Shown here: piece by piece, positions 25,284-38,149 of the stretch | Layout: each line of letters begins with the position of its first letter | How positions within the stretch are numbered: position 1 is the stretch's first letter | Assembly: GCF_910592395.1 (NCBI RefSeq) | Contig: NC_088319.1 | Span: 12,154,001 to 12,218,000 of the forward strand | DNA from: Lineus longissimus | Lineage: Eukaryota; Nemertea; Pilidiophora; Heteronemertea; Lineidae | DNA: 64,000 nt | Reading direction: 5' to 3' | Position numbers and translations under genes: made by a program | The notes under the pieces: generated by a model | Databases searched by the model: none | What the model was told of the DNA's origin: nothing | What the model saw: the letters and a program-made list of their open reading frames with translations, nothing else

Positions 25284-26310
25284 AATGGCCAGGGCCATTG
25301 TGCTCACCTCATGTGGAGGAAAGATGGATAAAGAGCATGGTATTGTGTCATGTAATGTTAGGTTTGATGTAGGTCCAAGCAATTACAATTTCCCCAAAAT
25401 GGCCAATTTACAGTACATTCGACCTCTGTGACCTTGAAAAGTAGGTCAAATCAAAGAAGACCCAGGTGACACATTGAATGGTTGTTAGAATTAGATCTAC
25501 CTATGATATAAAATTGGTGCCAATCGGGCAAGTCATTACTAGGAATAATGGCATTTTGAAGAATTTAGGATTTGGCCCCCTCCCTGAAGGCCAAACGGCA
25601 AATCAGATCGCACCAAACTTCAGTACCTGAGATCACCTGACCAAGGGGTACATGTGTACTTAATTTGTGATCAATAGTCATTGCAGTTAAGAAACGTGCC
25701 ATAGTTACGGCCTGACGGCGAATTTATGCCATTTGACCTCTGTGACCTTGACAAGAAGGTTAAATTGAAAACCTGTGTGACATATACTGTATGGTGGTTA
25801 GATGTACCCATGATATAAAATTGTTGGCAATCGGGCAAGAAGTTAAGGAATAATCACATTTTTAAGGTTTTTAGATTTTGCCCCCTGGTGGTCAAGTGGT
25901 GAATCATATTGGACCAAACTTTGGTCCCTGAGATCACCTGACTAAGGGGTAAATGTGTACCAAATTTGGTATCAATAGTCATTGCAGTTTAGAAATGTGC
26001 CATCGTTACATCCTAACGGCCAATTTACACCATTTGACCTCTGTGACCTTGAAAAGGAGGTCAAATCAAAAACCCGGAGGATATATGATGCACCTTTGCT
26101 AGAAGTACCTACCATATTTTTTTCAAAATTTCCCGACTACTATTAAGGGAGATATTGCATATTTTCACTTTTAACATTTGGCCCCCTGGAGGCCAAACCA
26201 TGAAACGAATCGGACCGAAACTTGGTCTCCAAGGTGTCATTACATAAGGGTACATGTGTACCAAGTTTCAACTCAATAGCTCTAACAGTTACGAAACGTG
26301 CCCTGCTAAC

Positions 26311-26318
26311 GGACGACG

Positions 26319-26350
<32 letters not shown>

Positions 26351-26360
26351 ACGACGGACG
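26311..26360 (+). repeat. GAC/ACG trinucleotide microsatellite
   Basis: A run of GACGAC interrupted by GGAC occupies about 50 bp inside the composite element, just before its hairpin end. It is read as a purity-variable microsatellite carried by the element. Confidence 0.9.
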
Positions 26361-26375
26361 CCACGGTATGGGATA

Positions 26376-26401
26376 AGCTCACCTCTGCTAAGAGGTGAGC
26401 T
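26376..26401. terminator. Perfect 11-bp hairpin at the element terminus
   Basis: AGCTCACCTCT at 26376-26386 and AGAGGTGAGCT at 26391-26401 pair perfectly around a GCTA loop. It marks the 3' end of the composite element. It is not a bacterial transcription terminator; the type label is only the nearest available. Confidence 0.85.
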
Positions 26402-26402
26402 A

Positions 26403-27855
26403 AAAACCATACTCGGATTTGCCAACATTTGCCACTTTGAAATTAATTGATCAAAATGTCTTAGAAGGTCATGCAGCAACATTCAGTGGAGACATCGCAC
26501 CCACTCATAATCTAGGCCATAATTGCGAGCTAATTTAGCTCCTGAGACACATGTTCTCGCAACCGCGTGACCCTCAGGTGTGTAGTCAGCATACATAATG
26601 AAGAAGATGGCAACGCGGAGGCAACTTCCGGCAAATATGGTCAGCCAGGTGGAAGCAAGATCAAAGCTCTGATGGAAGAGAATATTATATTGTTCATGGA
26701 TTGTTGTGCCACAGGTGAAGGGCGAGGGCTTGAGGAGGGTGTCATAATGGACTTGAGTAGTCATTTTGTAACCGAGGAGCGAGAGCTGACGAAGAGAGAA
26801 ATGCCAGAAATCGAAGCTCTGATGGAATACGCCAGGAAAGTTGTTCTTAAAGCTTAACTTCAAAATAATAATCGAGTACAGGCTCTCTTTCCCAAACGTG
26901 GTAAATTAGAACTGTCATAGACCGATATTGTTCAGGTGAGACACTCATCTTTATGGCGGAATACCTAACATCTTGATTGACCTAATCAGCCAGGTCATTA
27001 TACTGATGTCGGGGCTTTTATAATGGCCCTGACATGAGCTGGGTGAAAAGGCAATCGAGTTATTAGCAAGCTTGGCAGTGTAAGACAGTATTAGCTAACG
27101 TTCCATTGCGTTCCATCACTAGCGGCACGAAGCAATTACCGCCCAAATGCCTCTGAAGAACGCAAGACCGATTGTTCAGATGTCATATCTAAATTATGGA
27201 TTGGATGTTGTGGCGGCTCTTGGGAGGATGCAATCCCTGATGCCCCTAACTCTCCGCCAAACCAAAACTTTGGAGAATTAATCGCGATCTTTCTGATTTG
27301 CAGCAATTGTTGCATGTAAAAGATGGAATTGCCTTGGGCGCGATCGCGATGTGACTAGCGTTAATTCTCCCAACGCGGGACGAGGAATCAATCGGTCAAA
27401 ACACGATCAGATAACTAACGTGGATCATAATCATTCCGACATTGTTTGCAAATCACAAAACGCCGCTGGGATGCAGAGCATCTACCACGGGGAAAGCTCC
27501 AAATGTCGGTTTTGTTCGAGTTTACTGATGTCTATTGATGAATGAATCAGGGGGGTGAGAAATCAGGACTGCGCTGCTCAGATTTGATCACCATAATTCG
27601 CGCCGTCCCTCGAAACTGACGTTAGATGAGGTCGTATTCCCTCGGCTAATTTACACCCGGTGTTCATCAGAGGTGACCAAGTTTGAATTGATGGATATAC
27701 AAGGGCGGCATATTCCTTATCATCGGGCGAATGTTCATAAATCCCTTAACAATCTGCGTTATTGTTTGAGCGATGAGCGCGGAATCGCTAAATCAACGTA
27801 CGATTCCCAGAAGTCTTTGCTTAAATCAATTACGGGGACTCACAAGGCAGTGCGA
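26403..27855. other. Non-coding; small internal repetition near 26660-26830
   Basis: CAAAGCTCTGATGGAAGAG near 26665 and CGAAGCTCTGATGGAATAC near 26813 are related, about 150 bp apart. Overlapping open frames on both strands here (up to 126 codons) have no recognised motif. Nothing else is seen. Confidence 0.35.
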
Positions 27856-28030
27856 GACCAGTTGTCAGCAGTGCTCAAACATCAGCGCCTGTCACCTAGA
27901 GGTACGAGGTTTGATTCCCGGTCGGTCCTGACACACTCATGTGATAAAGAGGGCGACTCTCTTCGACAGCGTTGGTTTCTTCCGGGGTCTCCGGTTTCCT
28001 CCTACTTACATTACAATCGCCAATTTATCT
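27856..28030 (+). mobile_element. tRNA-derived SINE family S1, copy 1
   Basis: A-box-like TGTCAGCAGTGCT near 27869 and B-box GGTTTGATTCC at 27908-27918 form a Pol III head. The body shares ACACTCATGTGATA, AGAGGGC, CTTCGACAGCGT, GGTTTCCTCCTACTT and CATTACAATCG with the minus-strand copy at 38150-38335. A 156-codon open frame runs across the element but is not a protein gene. Confidence 0.8.
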
Positions 28031-31000
28031 ACAGAGCTGATAATGTCCTCGTTGACGCTCAGCTCTCAACTCAATATGTTCACTGGTTGTCAGAGCGCTC
28101 AAACTGTCTCTGTAGCTTTTCAACTTGCTGTCTTCAGACTTAAAGACCCGTAACATTTCGGTCCAATGAGATAATAATTACAGACGATCACGATGAACGA
28201 CATTGCAATGTAAATGAACATGGCGTCTAGTTAAAAGACGACTACGACGTTTTCCGAGTGACGCTACCGTAATTAGAGGCCATCATCGTGGAAGTTCGCG
28301 AGAAATTGCCTTATTCAAGAGATAGTTAAGACAATTCAGGAAGTAGTTTAAGGGATTCTGGTCTTTGATGCGATCGATCATGATTACCCATCAGCCACCT
28401 GGATAGGGCTAATCGAGACGCTGATGCGATGTCGTTAAAGCTACACTCACATTTAGACGTCAATAGGTTTCAGGTGACATCAGTGGCTATAGTAAGATGT
28501 TCTTGATAAAGACTTTCTTCACCAGCAGGAGTTGGGTGTTTTGTTATGAGACATTCCTGTGGCTATGTCCTTGATTATCCAGCTTGGTGCCAAAACCTCT
28601 AATTCTCACAACCTCTTCAAATTCTACACTGACTTATGCTTTTGATGAATTGCAAAACATTGGGGGAATGCTGCCCATGGCCAAAAAAATGCAAACATTT
28701 TCCATGTGAAAATACTGTCCATGAATGAAAGACAAAGGGAAGAGTTCAACTTTTTATATGATAGTATTTGCAAAAATATTTAAATATAAGCTCGCATGGT
28801 CAATTTGAATGTGAAAATGCAAATTTTTTTTTTTTTTGTTTCGACCAACTGTGCCAAGTTCTTGCCTTTGAGAGAAGGAAATTGTAGGTTAGATAGCAAA
28901 ATCATTTTTTAACATCATGTCATGATAAATGCGATAAAAACAGCTGTCCCCGAAAGCATGTAGCCTGCTGCGGCATCCAGATATCGACCAATCATCATAA
29001 GCATAAAGTTCTTTTTTCAATTGAATGCAAAGAAATTAAGTCATCTAACATCAAATGGCTTTGGTTATCATTAACAACAATTGGCTTATAGACAGATGTG
29101 ATGTTAAATGTGTCACCAAATACCTTTCATACATCCCAAACATAAACTGATATAAAAGATATGAAATTACAACTTACAAAGGAAAATACAGGTAGCATGA
29201 GGCTTTTCAGCATAGAATTCATTTCAACTGATAATTTTTTGCTGAAAACCACCAACACATGCAATTTGATATTCAGTAAGACAAATAGATTTATATGAGT
29301 CATTCGACTGTCCAGAGTTCTTGAAATGTGCTCATAATCAGGAGGTCATTGGTTCGCCTTATGGAACGAATCACCACTGCCTGATGAAAGTTGACGATGT
29401 AAACGTCATCTGCAACACTTGTCTCATACCCCAACACCTGCGACATTTCATTATCACCGTTTTGTGAATACATCGCACAGCTTTTGTCAAACATCACATC
29501 GCTATTGTGATCAATGCTTATCAAAAATCATTTTCCGACACATGCTCATATTTTATGTCTGTAGGAATGGATCAACCTTTTGAGGCTGGGATAATTCCGC
29601 AAATATATGTTCATTTTCCCATTAACTGTTATCGAGTTTTCTCACCAACTAGTTTGTCAATTACCGTGAGATTGTCCCTTTAACAAAAGGCTTGGCTGCG
29701 CTGGAATTCATGTGACAAGTTGAAAGGCATCATTATAGTCATGCGCCATCACAATAGTGGCTAAAAAAGAGCATATCAATCAATTTTATATGGACAAACA
29801 TTTTTTTCAGTATTTTCACTTTTTTTAAAAGACCTGCCCGCTTTAATGAGAGCAGGTAGGAGTGAGCAGCCCTTTTGCAGCGGGGTCATATCGAGGATTC
29901 TTGACGAGGGAGGGGGGAAGGGAGAACCCCACCTTTTGAAATGGAGTTTTGATGTAGAAGGTTTGTCAAACCAGAAGAGAATAAGGCCATTGCATCTCTT
30001 GCTGATGAGGGGACTGGCTTCCTTTGCCTTGGCAGGCAATCGGTCTAGGAGTAGGAAACATTCTGCTATGAAACCTTGGCATTAAATGCCTGTAAAACGC
30101 CACCTGCATTACTTGCAATACCACTATTCCAGAATCATCTGCTGCCGAAAGGTGCCTATTCTAAGGACAAATGTAGTTGGACCGTCCCAGTCGAACTTCT
30201 AGTCCAAGGCCAATGCTGTTCACACAATCAAGTTATATTCTAAGCACAGTCTCAGTCAAAGCAAGCGAGTTTGGAATCAGACGTTTATTCTGAGCATAAA
30301 CTTGAGCATCATCAGCAAGGCAATTGAGCGTGGACATTAAACTACAACTGGGAGACTCCATCTCTCCTCTTCGTGTTGATTTCTCTGCCAGCGTTATTTG
30401 GCGCAGGAACTCACGGGATCGCTCCATTAAGTTTGTGAATTATGACGGAGGGGCACATTAGGTTTGTCAGGTTTAGTATCATTTTCGACATTAGGCGAGG
30501 ACTTGGGAAGCATCTGAAGTGGAGACATTGGTTGTCTTGAATGCCGCAGCAGTTACTAGGTTACTGTTAACTGTCCTATTTTCGCAGATTTCATTAATAA
30601 TAATTGCTGGACCTACCTTCACAGAAGATGATAAACTTGAACTTACCTACAAAGACAATGAAAGAGAACAATTTTATCAAATTTAATTCCCCCTCCCCCT
30701 TTCTAACACCATAGGTCCGTCCCTTGGTGATTTACCGTTGATAACCACCAAAAAGAAGAGCACGAGGTACCTGTTGTCAAGTCCAATCAAATTGAGCCAC
30801 CTTCTCCAATTCATAACGACTCTAACATTTTCACTTGCTACAATAAGACGCTTTCAATGGCCCGCACACTTCCCAGGAACTCTATAGTTTATTCAGATGG
30901 TCCAGTGACAGGCCACAGAATCCTCCCGCTGAGTCTCAATGTTGATTTCGCCATCCCAGAGAAAGAACTTTACCGAGGGACGTCACGACCTTTTGAACAC

Positions 31001-34000
31001 CCTGAATGGCCGTCTCGTAATCAGGATATTCATCATTTATTCAAAAGCTCGAGAACTTACCCCATTCAACATTTATTCATAATGTTCTTACAATAATTCT
31101 ATCGCTCTGCCCAGATACGCACGCACAACCCCCAAAGACAATGACAATGTTTTTGTTATATCTTAATCTGTGATAATTGCCTTTTGATGTTTACGAATCC
31201 TTGCTCACGAGAACCTCGCCCAAGTGAGTTCCGCTCGTTGGCTTTCTATCGCAAGAAAAACACGCTCTCAGAGGCTTTCAGATTTGAGGACAAGATTTCT
31301 TGTGAAAATAACAGGTTATTTGAGATATCAATAGCAATGATTCCACTTGACGTCAAATTCTGTTTTTGAATTTCGGTCATCAGTTCTGCACGTGTGATTT
31401 TCAATAAAATACGCCTGCAACTGTCATCAGTTTTGCTGAGTATTTTAAACAGAGAAGGATTAAAAACAATATTTTCGACAGGAGTGGATGTCGTGATTTT
31501 TTATACGGGATGAAATCATCATTCATCATGGAGGATCAGAAGTTCTTAAGTGAGGAAATATCCTGAGCTCAAATCCAAACACCATTTTATGAATTTTTCT
31601 CTTCAAAAGTTTGTTTTCATTTTTTGGATGAATTAATCAATTTAGCACTTTCTGAAACAAAAGGTAATTCTGCATGTCCAGTGGCACCCCAGCTTATCAG
31701 TATTCCCCAATTCCACGTCCAACACTGTGAACAAAAGGTGGCGTGTCTTCTTGCTGCGCTTCGGGCCTAAGCTGGGGTAAATCCGTAATGCTTAAATGTT
31801 GATTGATGCAAGGAGAGTCAGAAAAGTGAAATCAATAATATGAATTTATAAAATACGAAATTGACTACAACCAAGTGATGGACATCTAATGAGTTTGTAA
31901 AAACAAGGGAATCCAGCAAAGCAATCGATTGCAAGTAATGGGAAATAATCGGACTAGTAGAATATAGCTACACGATGAGAAAAGGTTAATGGGTCTGTAT
32001 AAAACGAAGACTGCAGTTAAGATACTTGAAACAAATCACTCCCTGATTAACGATGATTTGGCCGGTACGATTTACGTTGCGAATTAGCCGAACCAATATA
32101 CGAGATTGGTTGATGTGTCGTCATAATAGAGACAGACGTCAGTGTTTATTCGGGCTAATTACCATGTCTTACACATCTTAGCGTGGCAATTCGCGCTAAC
32201 GTCCCGGTGAATTATGGGAGTTAGCTTAAGCATCTTGTATTGTTTCCGAGATAACGACCGGAAAAATTCTCGGTGTATATCTCTAAGATGGTTATTAATT
32301 GGTCGGTTTGAATTAGTACACGCACCACAAGAAGGAAGTCTGCGATTACGAGATAGAATGCTTGTTATACGCCGTATAAATATTTCACTATCCCATAATG
32401 ATATTTGCCAAGCTTTCAAAAGATGATATTAGCAGAAGTCGACGCATTATTCTTGTCATTTTACGATGTTGTCTCCGGGTGTGGTTTCCCACGATTCGCT
32501 GACGTGCAATACCGACATCAGAACATCGCCGTATCAGTTTGAATTAATATCTTCGTTTGTTACCAAGACGACCGCAGTGTGAAGTGGCGAGCGGAAAGGA
32601 ATTAATTGTTGCTTTAAGAGCGCGCGACGTCAGCTTTGTCTTCTGGGGAGAACGGCCAAGAGGACTACTTAGGGAACGCGAGGTGACGAGTGCGAGGCAG
32701 AGTGGTGCGCTCCATGAAAAGAATGCCCTGAGTTCACGATCATGACCTTTGTTATCATGAATCCTATTCAACTGGGGGCATTCGATAAAATCTCTAATGT
32801 CTCCCTCTGACTTAAAAAAATAGTGCCTTTGGTTTCCTAAATTTGCTCTGTGGTCTTCTTCAAGCTTTTTATTTGGTTGATCTAAAACCCAAATTATGTT
32901 CTTTATGTTCTCGCATAAATGCCCCAGGGTCGAAAAGAATATACCGACTTGATACCTTTTTATGATTTTTTCCCCTCGAGTAGATTTTTAATGACCAGTG
33001 TACCGGCGATCATCTTGAAATGTCACTTCTTCACCGGAGTGCAACCAAATTGGTCTTCTTCAATATCTTCAATTGTTGGATCAGGGAGTGGAACGTGACT
33101 TTTGACACGGTCTTATTCAAGTGATAGGAATTATCACTATCCCTTCAAGGTTTCAAAAGAATAATTATTTCAATAGAAAAAGAACTGATAGACTCAACAG
33201 CACTTCTGATCATCATAATTATTCGAGCTCAAATGAAGATTGATTATTTGAAAATACTGTGTACAGCAAGACACAACCCACTTCAAAATTTCATAAGTTA
33301 AACTGAAAAAAAATGACACAGAAACCCTCAACAAAGTTGAAATGGGCATAATAATGATTTCGAACAACTGATTTTGGGTCGGCGGAATACATTTCCCTCT
33401 ATGAATCAAACATATTTTCAAACTCCGCCCTCAAATTTAGGAATAAATATTCTCACAGGAACAACAAAAATAGCAAAGAAATTTCCCAATCCATCAACCA
33501 ACAGGTGGTTTTGAGACCATAAAAAACTTACTCAATGATATCAGTCTTTGAATCTATTTTTTTATCACGGTCAAAATCTGCCGTCACCATTCAGAAGTCA
33601 AAGATGGCTGCCATGCTGGCCATTTTGATCATTGAAATGCACCAATTATTAATCGAAAGGAACCTCGCCGTTATGACTCCCAACACAAAATAAATTGACG
33701 CGATCAGATTAAATGTTCTCCCTCGAATCTACAGAAACCAAATTTATTCACAAAAAAAATCTTCAAACTTTCATTATACACCCTGTACAACAGGGCTCTG
33801 TTGCAACACCCTGCAACAGGTCTCTAAAGTTTATCATTGAATTAGTCCATGGAACAACTTTCATTGACCTCTACAAAAATATTGAAGTCACTTTCATTGA
33901 AACGTTTTGTCTGGGTACAAAACGTTTTTCCTTTTTTAATCAGCTTTTTTCAAGAGTGCTGGTACCCGTATATTTTATGACAAAGATGACACCACAAAAC

Positions 34001-36362
34001 AAACAAACAATAAATCATCATTCAAAATGCGAATCAGTAAAAATACTGGTATAACTCTGTTCTAGATGAATTCTTTGGAAACGTTTTGTTTGAAATCGAA
34101 CAATTTTTTATTTGCAACACCTAATATTCCAGCTGTGGCATTTGCTCTTTTATTCACGCTCAAAGAATACAAATGACCGCATTGTTAATTTTGACCGACA
34201 TCAGTAACTTCGGTACTGTAAACAGCCTAATATGTGCACCTATTTATTTTAGTGCTTCCTGAAAATTGCTTCAAAACAAATTTTCAGTTTAAATTTAAGC
34301 AAATTACAAACTTTTAATCGGTTTTCTTAGTGATATTTTTTGTGATTTTCATCTTTGTAAATCTAGGTTATTTGAAATCCGCGAAAATATAACACCTGCA
34401 AAATTATTGGTGTTTATAGTATCTGTTGTACTTTGGACAACATGCACGAGAACCATAATTCAAAATTTCAAAGAAATTATTTCAATTCTTCTCACCAAAA
34501 ATTTCCCAAACTGCTAATACACTCCTTTGTCCATTAATGGCATAAATCTTCATCATTCAAAGGATCACTTGACTAAAAGTGCGCATCAGTACTATGCTCT
34601 GCGGCGTGAAATCATTTTTTAGAATGTACCAACATTTTTTAACAATGATCGACCCATAAAATGGAAAGGAAAAATCACTTTGAGTTTGTGCCAGAATAGT
34701 TCTCCAGAAGTCATCTGCTCATCAGTTCTGAGAAACGTCTCAATTCTCCAGTACTGTAGTATTATATTTTAACAGACAATGTCATAACGTCATTATAACA
34801 CAGTCATTGGAGAGTTATGGCCCCTATAGTTCCCTGTGACCTGCAGGCTCTCCAGGTTTCTTCAAGCTGATTGGACCATGGCATGTCTGTTGGATTTAGC
34901 CCCTTACCCACAGTAAAAAGAATTCAGGCCAAGTCCAATACACAGTCTATTGTCTTCGAACAAAGCCCCTTCACATCTAGGCCTGAGTTTCCATAGTTCT
35001 ACAGTCTTATCAAAGGGTAATCAGGGGAAATCTTGGTAACATCGACCCCCACGAAACAGCTTTCATAGGGGTCATTAGGCCTAAACTGGGAAGGGCAAAT
35101 GAACATTGATGGTGTGTCGTAGTGCTAACCACAACCTTTAAGGCAAGAGAACCAGTGACACCAATAAACGTGCCTATCACCACAACGCTAGCCCTGGTCT
35201 TGACATGCCAGATCCAACAACGCCACACTTCACACACATCACTTTTAATTCCCCCACAGGTATCACTACAATACGATACATAAATTATACGCCAATAAGC
35301 ATGCTAATACCATACTCTGCCACAATGAAAAATGGCCGACATCATGAATCGTAACCATCTTGCATACTTCACATTCAAATTCGCATCGCTGTTGACGTTT
35401 ATTAAAGCGATTCAGCGTCTCAGAGATACTTTGGAACAGCCAATCAAAGGAGAAGACACGGTTGAAATGAAGCTCGCAATTGATAAAACGATACGCTTGC
35501 CTATCGCGATTGATGATGATTAATTTGTCTGTGTATTAAATACGAGTGAGACCGAAAAATAATGAATTTTAGCTATCAATAATGTCTCTATTCACCAAAG
35601 TCAGTTTCATGTGATAAGAACTGATATTACTGTACACGTCGTACAGAGAGTGTTTTTAAATTTATGTCAAAGTTAGCATGGATTCTACGTCATGATGAAT
35701 ACACGCCAATAAGCATCTTTGCCGCCGACCCAACAACTGACATCGCTATTCCATTTAAGATTCTTAATAAATTTAGATTCATCAGCGTAGAGTGGTGATT
35801 ATCAGGTGAGCAGGTCACCGATTTCAAGAAAAGTTGACCAGGATCGATATGCCACTTATACAGGACGAGTAGGTGAACCTACAGGTTTTTGTAGCGTGGA
35901 CTGATCAAGTAATATCTCGATCAGAAACGCATCAAGTTTGTCTAATGAGACAGGTCGAACCATTTTTGCATTTACCACATGCAGAGTATTGTGAGACTTT
36001 CGTTCTTGATGACTATGATTTCTATACGTGACACTTAGCATGAATGGCGCTAATGTTGGACAGCATGCCATGAAATCGCATCAAAAGTGAAATTCGAGAT
36101 CGACATTGCGCGGTTTAATTCATCAAGTTGAATAATCTTGGATTGAATTCTGCACGCTGGTTGACGATTTGATAAAAACACAAGGAGAGAATTATTTTAG
36201 ATAATTTATTGGAATCAAAATGTCTCTAATATCTTAAGCTCCCTACAGTTTGATGCTGAATTCAATGCAATTTAAAGCACTTCATTTATTACAAAATGGC
36301 AAATCCAAAAGTTTTAACTTCAATTTATGTCAATAACTTAATCTCTGGAATTTTCTCAGCCA
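28031..36362. other. About 8.3 kb of mostly unique non-coding DNA
   Basis: No exon is recognised on either strand. Visible items are a 14-base T run at 28824-28837 and an 11-bp inverted repeat at 31686/31778 (listed separately). The word CACGCCAATAAGCAT at 35701 also occurs near 35290 as TACGCCAATAAGCAT, 410 bp apart. Moderately GC-balanced stretches such as 35320-35530 could be conserved non-coding elements, but this cannot be judged from one genome. Confidence 0.4.
31686..31778. repeat. 93-bp segment with perfect 11-bp inverted ends
   Basis: ACCCCAGCTTA at 31686-31696 and TAAGCTGGGGT at 31768-31778 are exact reverse complements. The interior does not pair extensively. It could be a small MITE or chance; no second copy was noticed in the window. 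Confidence 0.45.
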
Positions 36363-36520
36363 TTTTGACAGCTAGGAACCAATTTGACAGCTAGGAACCC
36401 ATTTGAAAGCTAGGAACCCATTTGAAGCTAGGAACCCATTTGACAACTCAGAACCCATTTGACACCTAGGAACCCATCTTAACAGCTAGGAACCCACTGA
36501 AACAGCGAGGAACCCATTTA
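36363..36520 (+). repeat. 19-bp minisatellite, about eight units
   Basis: Eight consecutive units of the type GACAGCTAGGAACCCATTT, each differing by a few bases and one lacking a base. There are no unique spacers, so it is not a CRISPR array. Confidence 0.95.
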
Positions 36521-37137
36521 GTCATGTTGGAAGAGACAAACTAGGTCAAAGGTCTTGCACAGCAAAGAACAGTTGTGGCCCTTCCGAGAGTCAAAGCTAT
36601 GACCCAGGCCTAACACATCAGTGACCATCTCCCTATGCCACTGATTAGTCCACTGTCTTCCTCATTGTTTGCACCCGAAACTAAGTTTACTTGATATTTG
36701 TTTTTTAAATTTGTATAAGCCAAGGAAGGGTTGAACAAAGAATCCTTCTTCCTTTCTAGCCGATGGCCCTCCCTCAAAAGCCTGAAGTCCATCCACAAGC
36801 AATCCTTTATCCAGTTTTTATTATCCAGTCCCAATTTAACACTCAGATTAATCAAATCTGAAACGATCCCGCAGATAATTGACACTAATTAAACTGCCCA
36901 ATCTATCATCGAATTAAATTAGCATAATACAATTCAAAAAGACATAATTAGAAAATTTACTTAATTTATCTTATGAACAGCTTAAGTGAAACTTGGCAAT
37001 TAGCTTTTAGAATATAATGTTAGGGTCAAATACTTTTTTATTTAATTAGTTTATGAAAAGATAATTGCATTAAAAAACTTCAGATGCCTCAGTCACTTAA
37101 CACCAATAGTTGACTTTTTCCTGATGATATTCAAGAA

Positions 37138-37355
37138 GAGCCTCATAGGCAAATGGCTAACCCTGCTGGCTACCAAGCAATAGGGCCCGGGTTTGATCCC
37201 AGGATTATATTTCTGGATGAACCATAATTGCTTTTCTCTTCACAACAAATTTGAGACTCAATATGAGATCAAGTAATGAGGGTCTGTCGGATGAGAATAA
37301 TGTCAGGGTCTCTTGCCACCTAGTGTCTATGCCAGGGTATGTAGGTGGACAGTGG
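37138..37355 (+). mobile_element. tRNA-derived SINE family S2, copy 3
   Basis: The head GAGCCTCATAGGCAAATGG has an A-box match TAGGCAAATGG (37146-37156) and a B-box GGTTTGATCCC (37190-37200). The body then has GGATTATATTTCTGG and GATGAACC, and further on TATGCCAGGGTATG, which matches TATGCCAGGGCAAG in copy 1. This is the best-preserved head of the three copies. Confidence 0.75.
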
Positions 37356-38149
37356 CCTGTAGTGGACCCAAATCCAATAGGGTACGCGGATGCTGGTATA
37401 CTGATTATAATACTTATGATTTTCAACAAAACTTTAGAATATTTTGCCCTCTTTATAACTTGGATGTAGGGTCTATCATCGGGTGTATCATCTCCAGTCC
37501 TGCAGGACTTACATTGACAGACATTTTCTACAATCATCCAGTGAACTCTCAACCCATCAAAAAGGATGGAAGCGTAAGGGAAGAAGATGAATAGCCAACT
37601 ACAAAATTCAAAATCCAAACTCATCCAATAAAGATGTAAAAAAATCTTATAATCTTTTTTAGTTCAATCAATCAATCACAACCATTCCCACATCCTTCCT
37701 TAAAAAGAATCACCTACTCTGAGACACTAATTAAATATCAGACAAAGACAGTAAATTAACTCATGATACTCCCAAGATGCCATATAAGATTCAATACATT
37801 TTTACGGTAGGCCACAATTTCCTCGCAGGAACCTCCCATTTCCTTGACTGGTACCGGGATCCCTCACTGTGGCTGTTCATAGGACTTGGCCACATCCTTG
37901 GACAAGACACTTATCTGCTTTTCACGAGTCAGGAGAATAATAGACATTCTGATCGGCCCATCTCAACAGAACGGAGGAGCCTGCGATGGGATTATCATCC
38001 AGCGGACCGATTCTCAACTTATATCCCCGCATCATGAGGACCATCCGCGCAGAACTCGACCGACCATCTCATCTCGGTGTTGTAAATATTTTATGCGGCA
38101 CTGGCGAATGCCGTCGGGGGCGTAAAAAATCATTGATATACTCTAATTC
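37356..38149. other. Non-coding, possible additional retroposon debris at 37780-37950
   Basis: The stretch around 37890-37925 reads GGCCACATCCTTGGACAAG then ACACTTATCTGC, wording that resembles tails of tRNA-derived retroposons in other invertebrates. No A/B box pair was found next to it, so the assignment is tentative. Confidence 0.3.

Larger units (their letters stand above)
25284..26402 (+). mobile_element. Composite non-autonomous element with three ~300-bp monomers and a hairpin end
   Basis: The likely 5' part is AATGGCCAGGGCCATTGTGCTCACCT at 25285-25310, itself containing GGCC-AG-GGCC. Three monomers follow, starting at 25401, 25717 and 26018 (steps 316 and 301). Each contains ACCTCTGTGACCTTGA, ATGATATAAAATTG or a variant, TTTGGCCCCCT, GATCACCTGAC or a variant, and GAAACGTGCC or a variant. 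Then come a GAC microsatellite, CGGTATGGGATAAG and a perfect hairpin followed by TAAAA. The start GTGCTCACCT and the end AGGTGAGCTAA are inverted relatives. Internal tandem units with a hairpin terminus recall Helitron-like or pearl-type non-autonomous elements of invertebrates, but a canonical Helitron end (hairpin, short spacer, CTRR) is not clear. The class is unsettled. Confidence 0.65.

Noticed and set aside
26483-26863. 126-codon minus and 96-codon plus overlapping frames
   Set aside because: Neither shows motifs or splice logic. A small internal duplication explains some of the regularity.
27673-28143. 156-codon plus-strand open frame
   Set aside because: It runs through SINE S1 including its Pol III boxes; the frame is not protein-coding.
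36363-36520. CRISPR-like array
   Set aside because: Units are contiguous without unique spacers and the genome is eukaryotic. It is a minisatellite.
37775-38037. Searched as the preceding PR-domain exon because a TGGGAG/GT junction occurs on the minus strand near 37830
   Set aside because: In the required frame an in-frame stop lies shortly upstream, and no PR-domain motifs (GxGVW- or GPYxG-like) are present.
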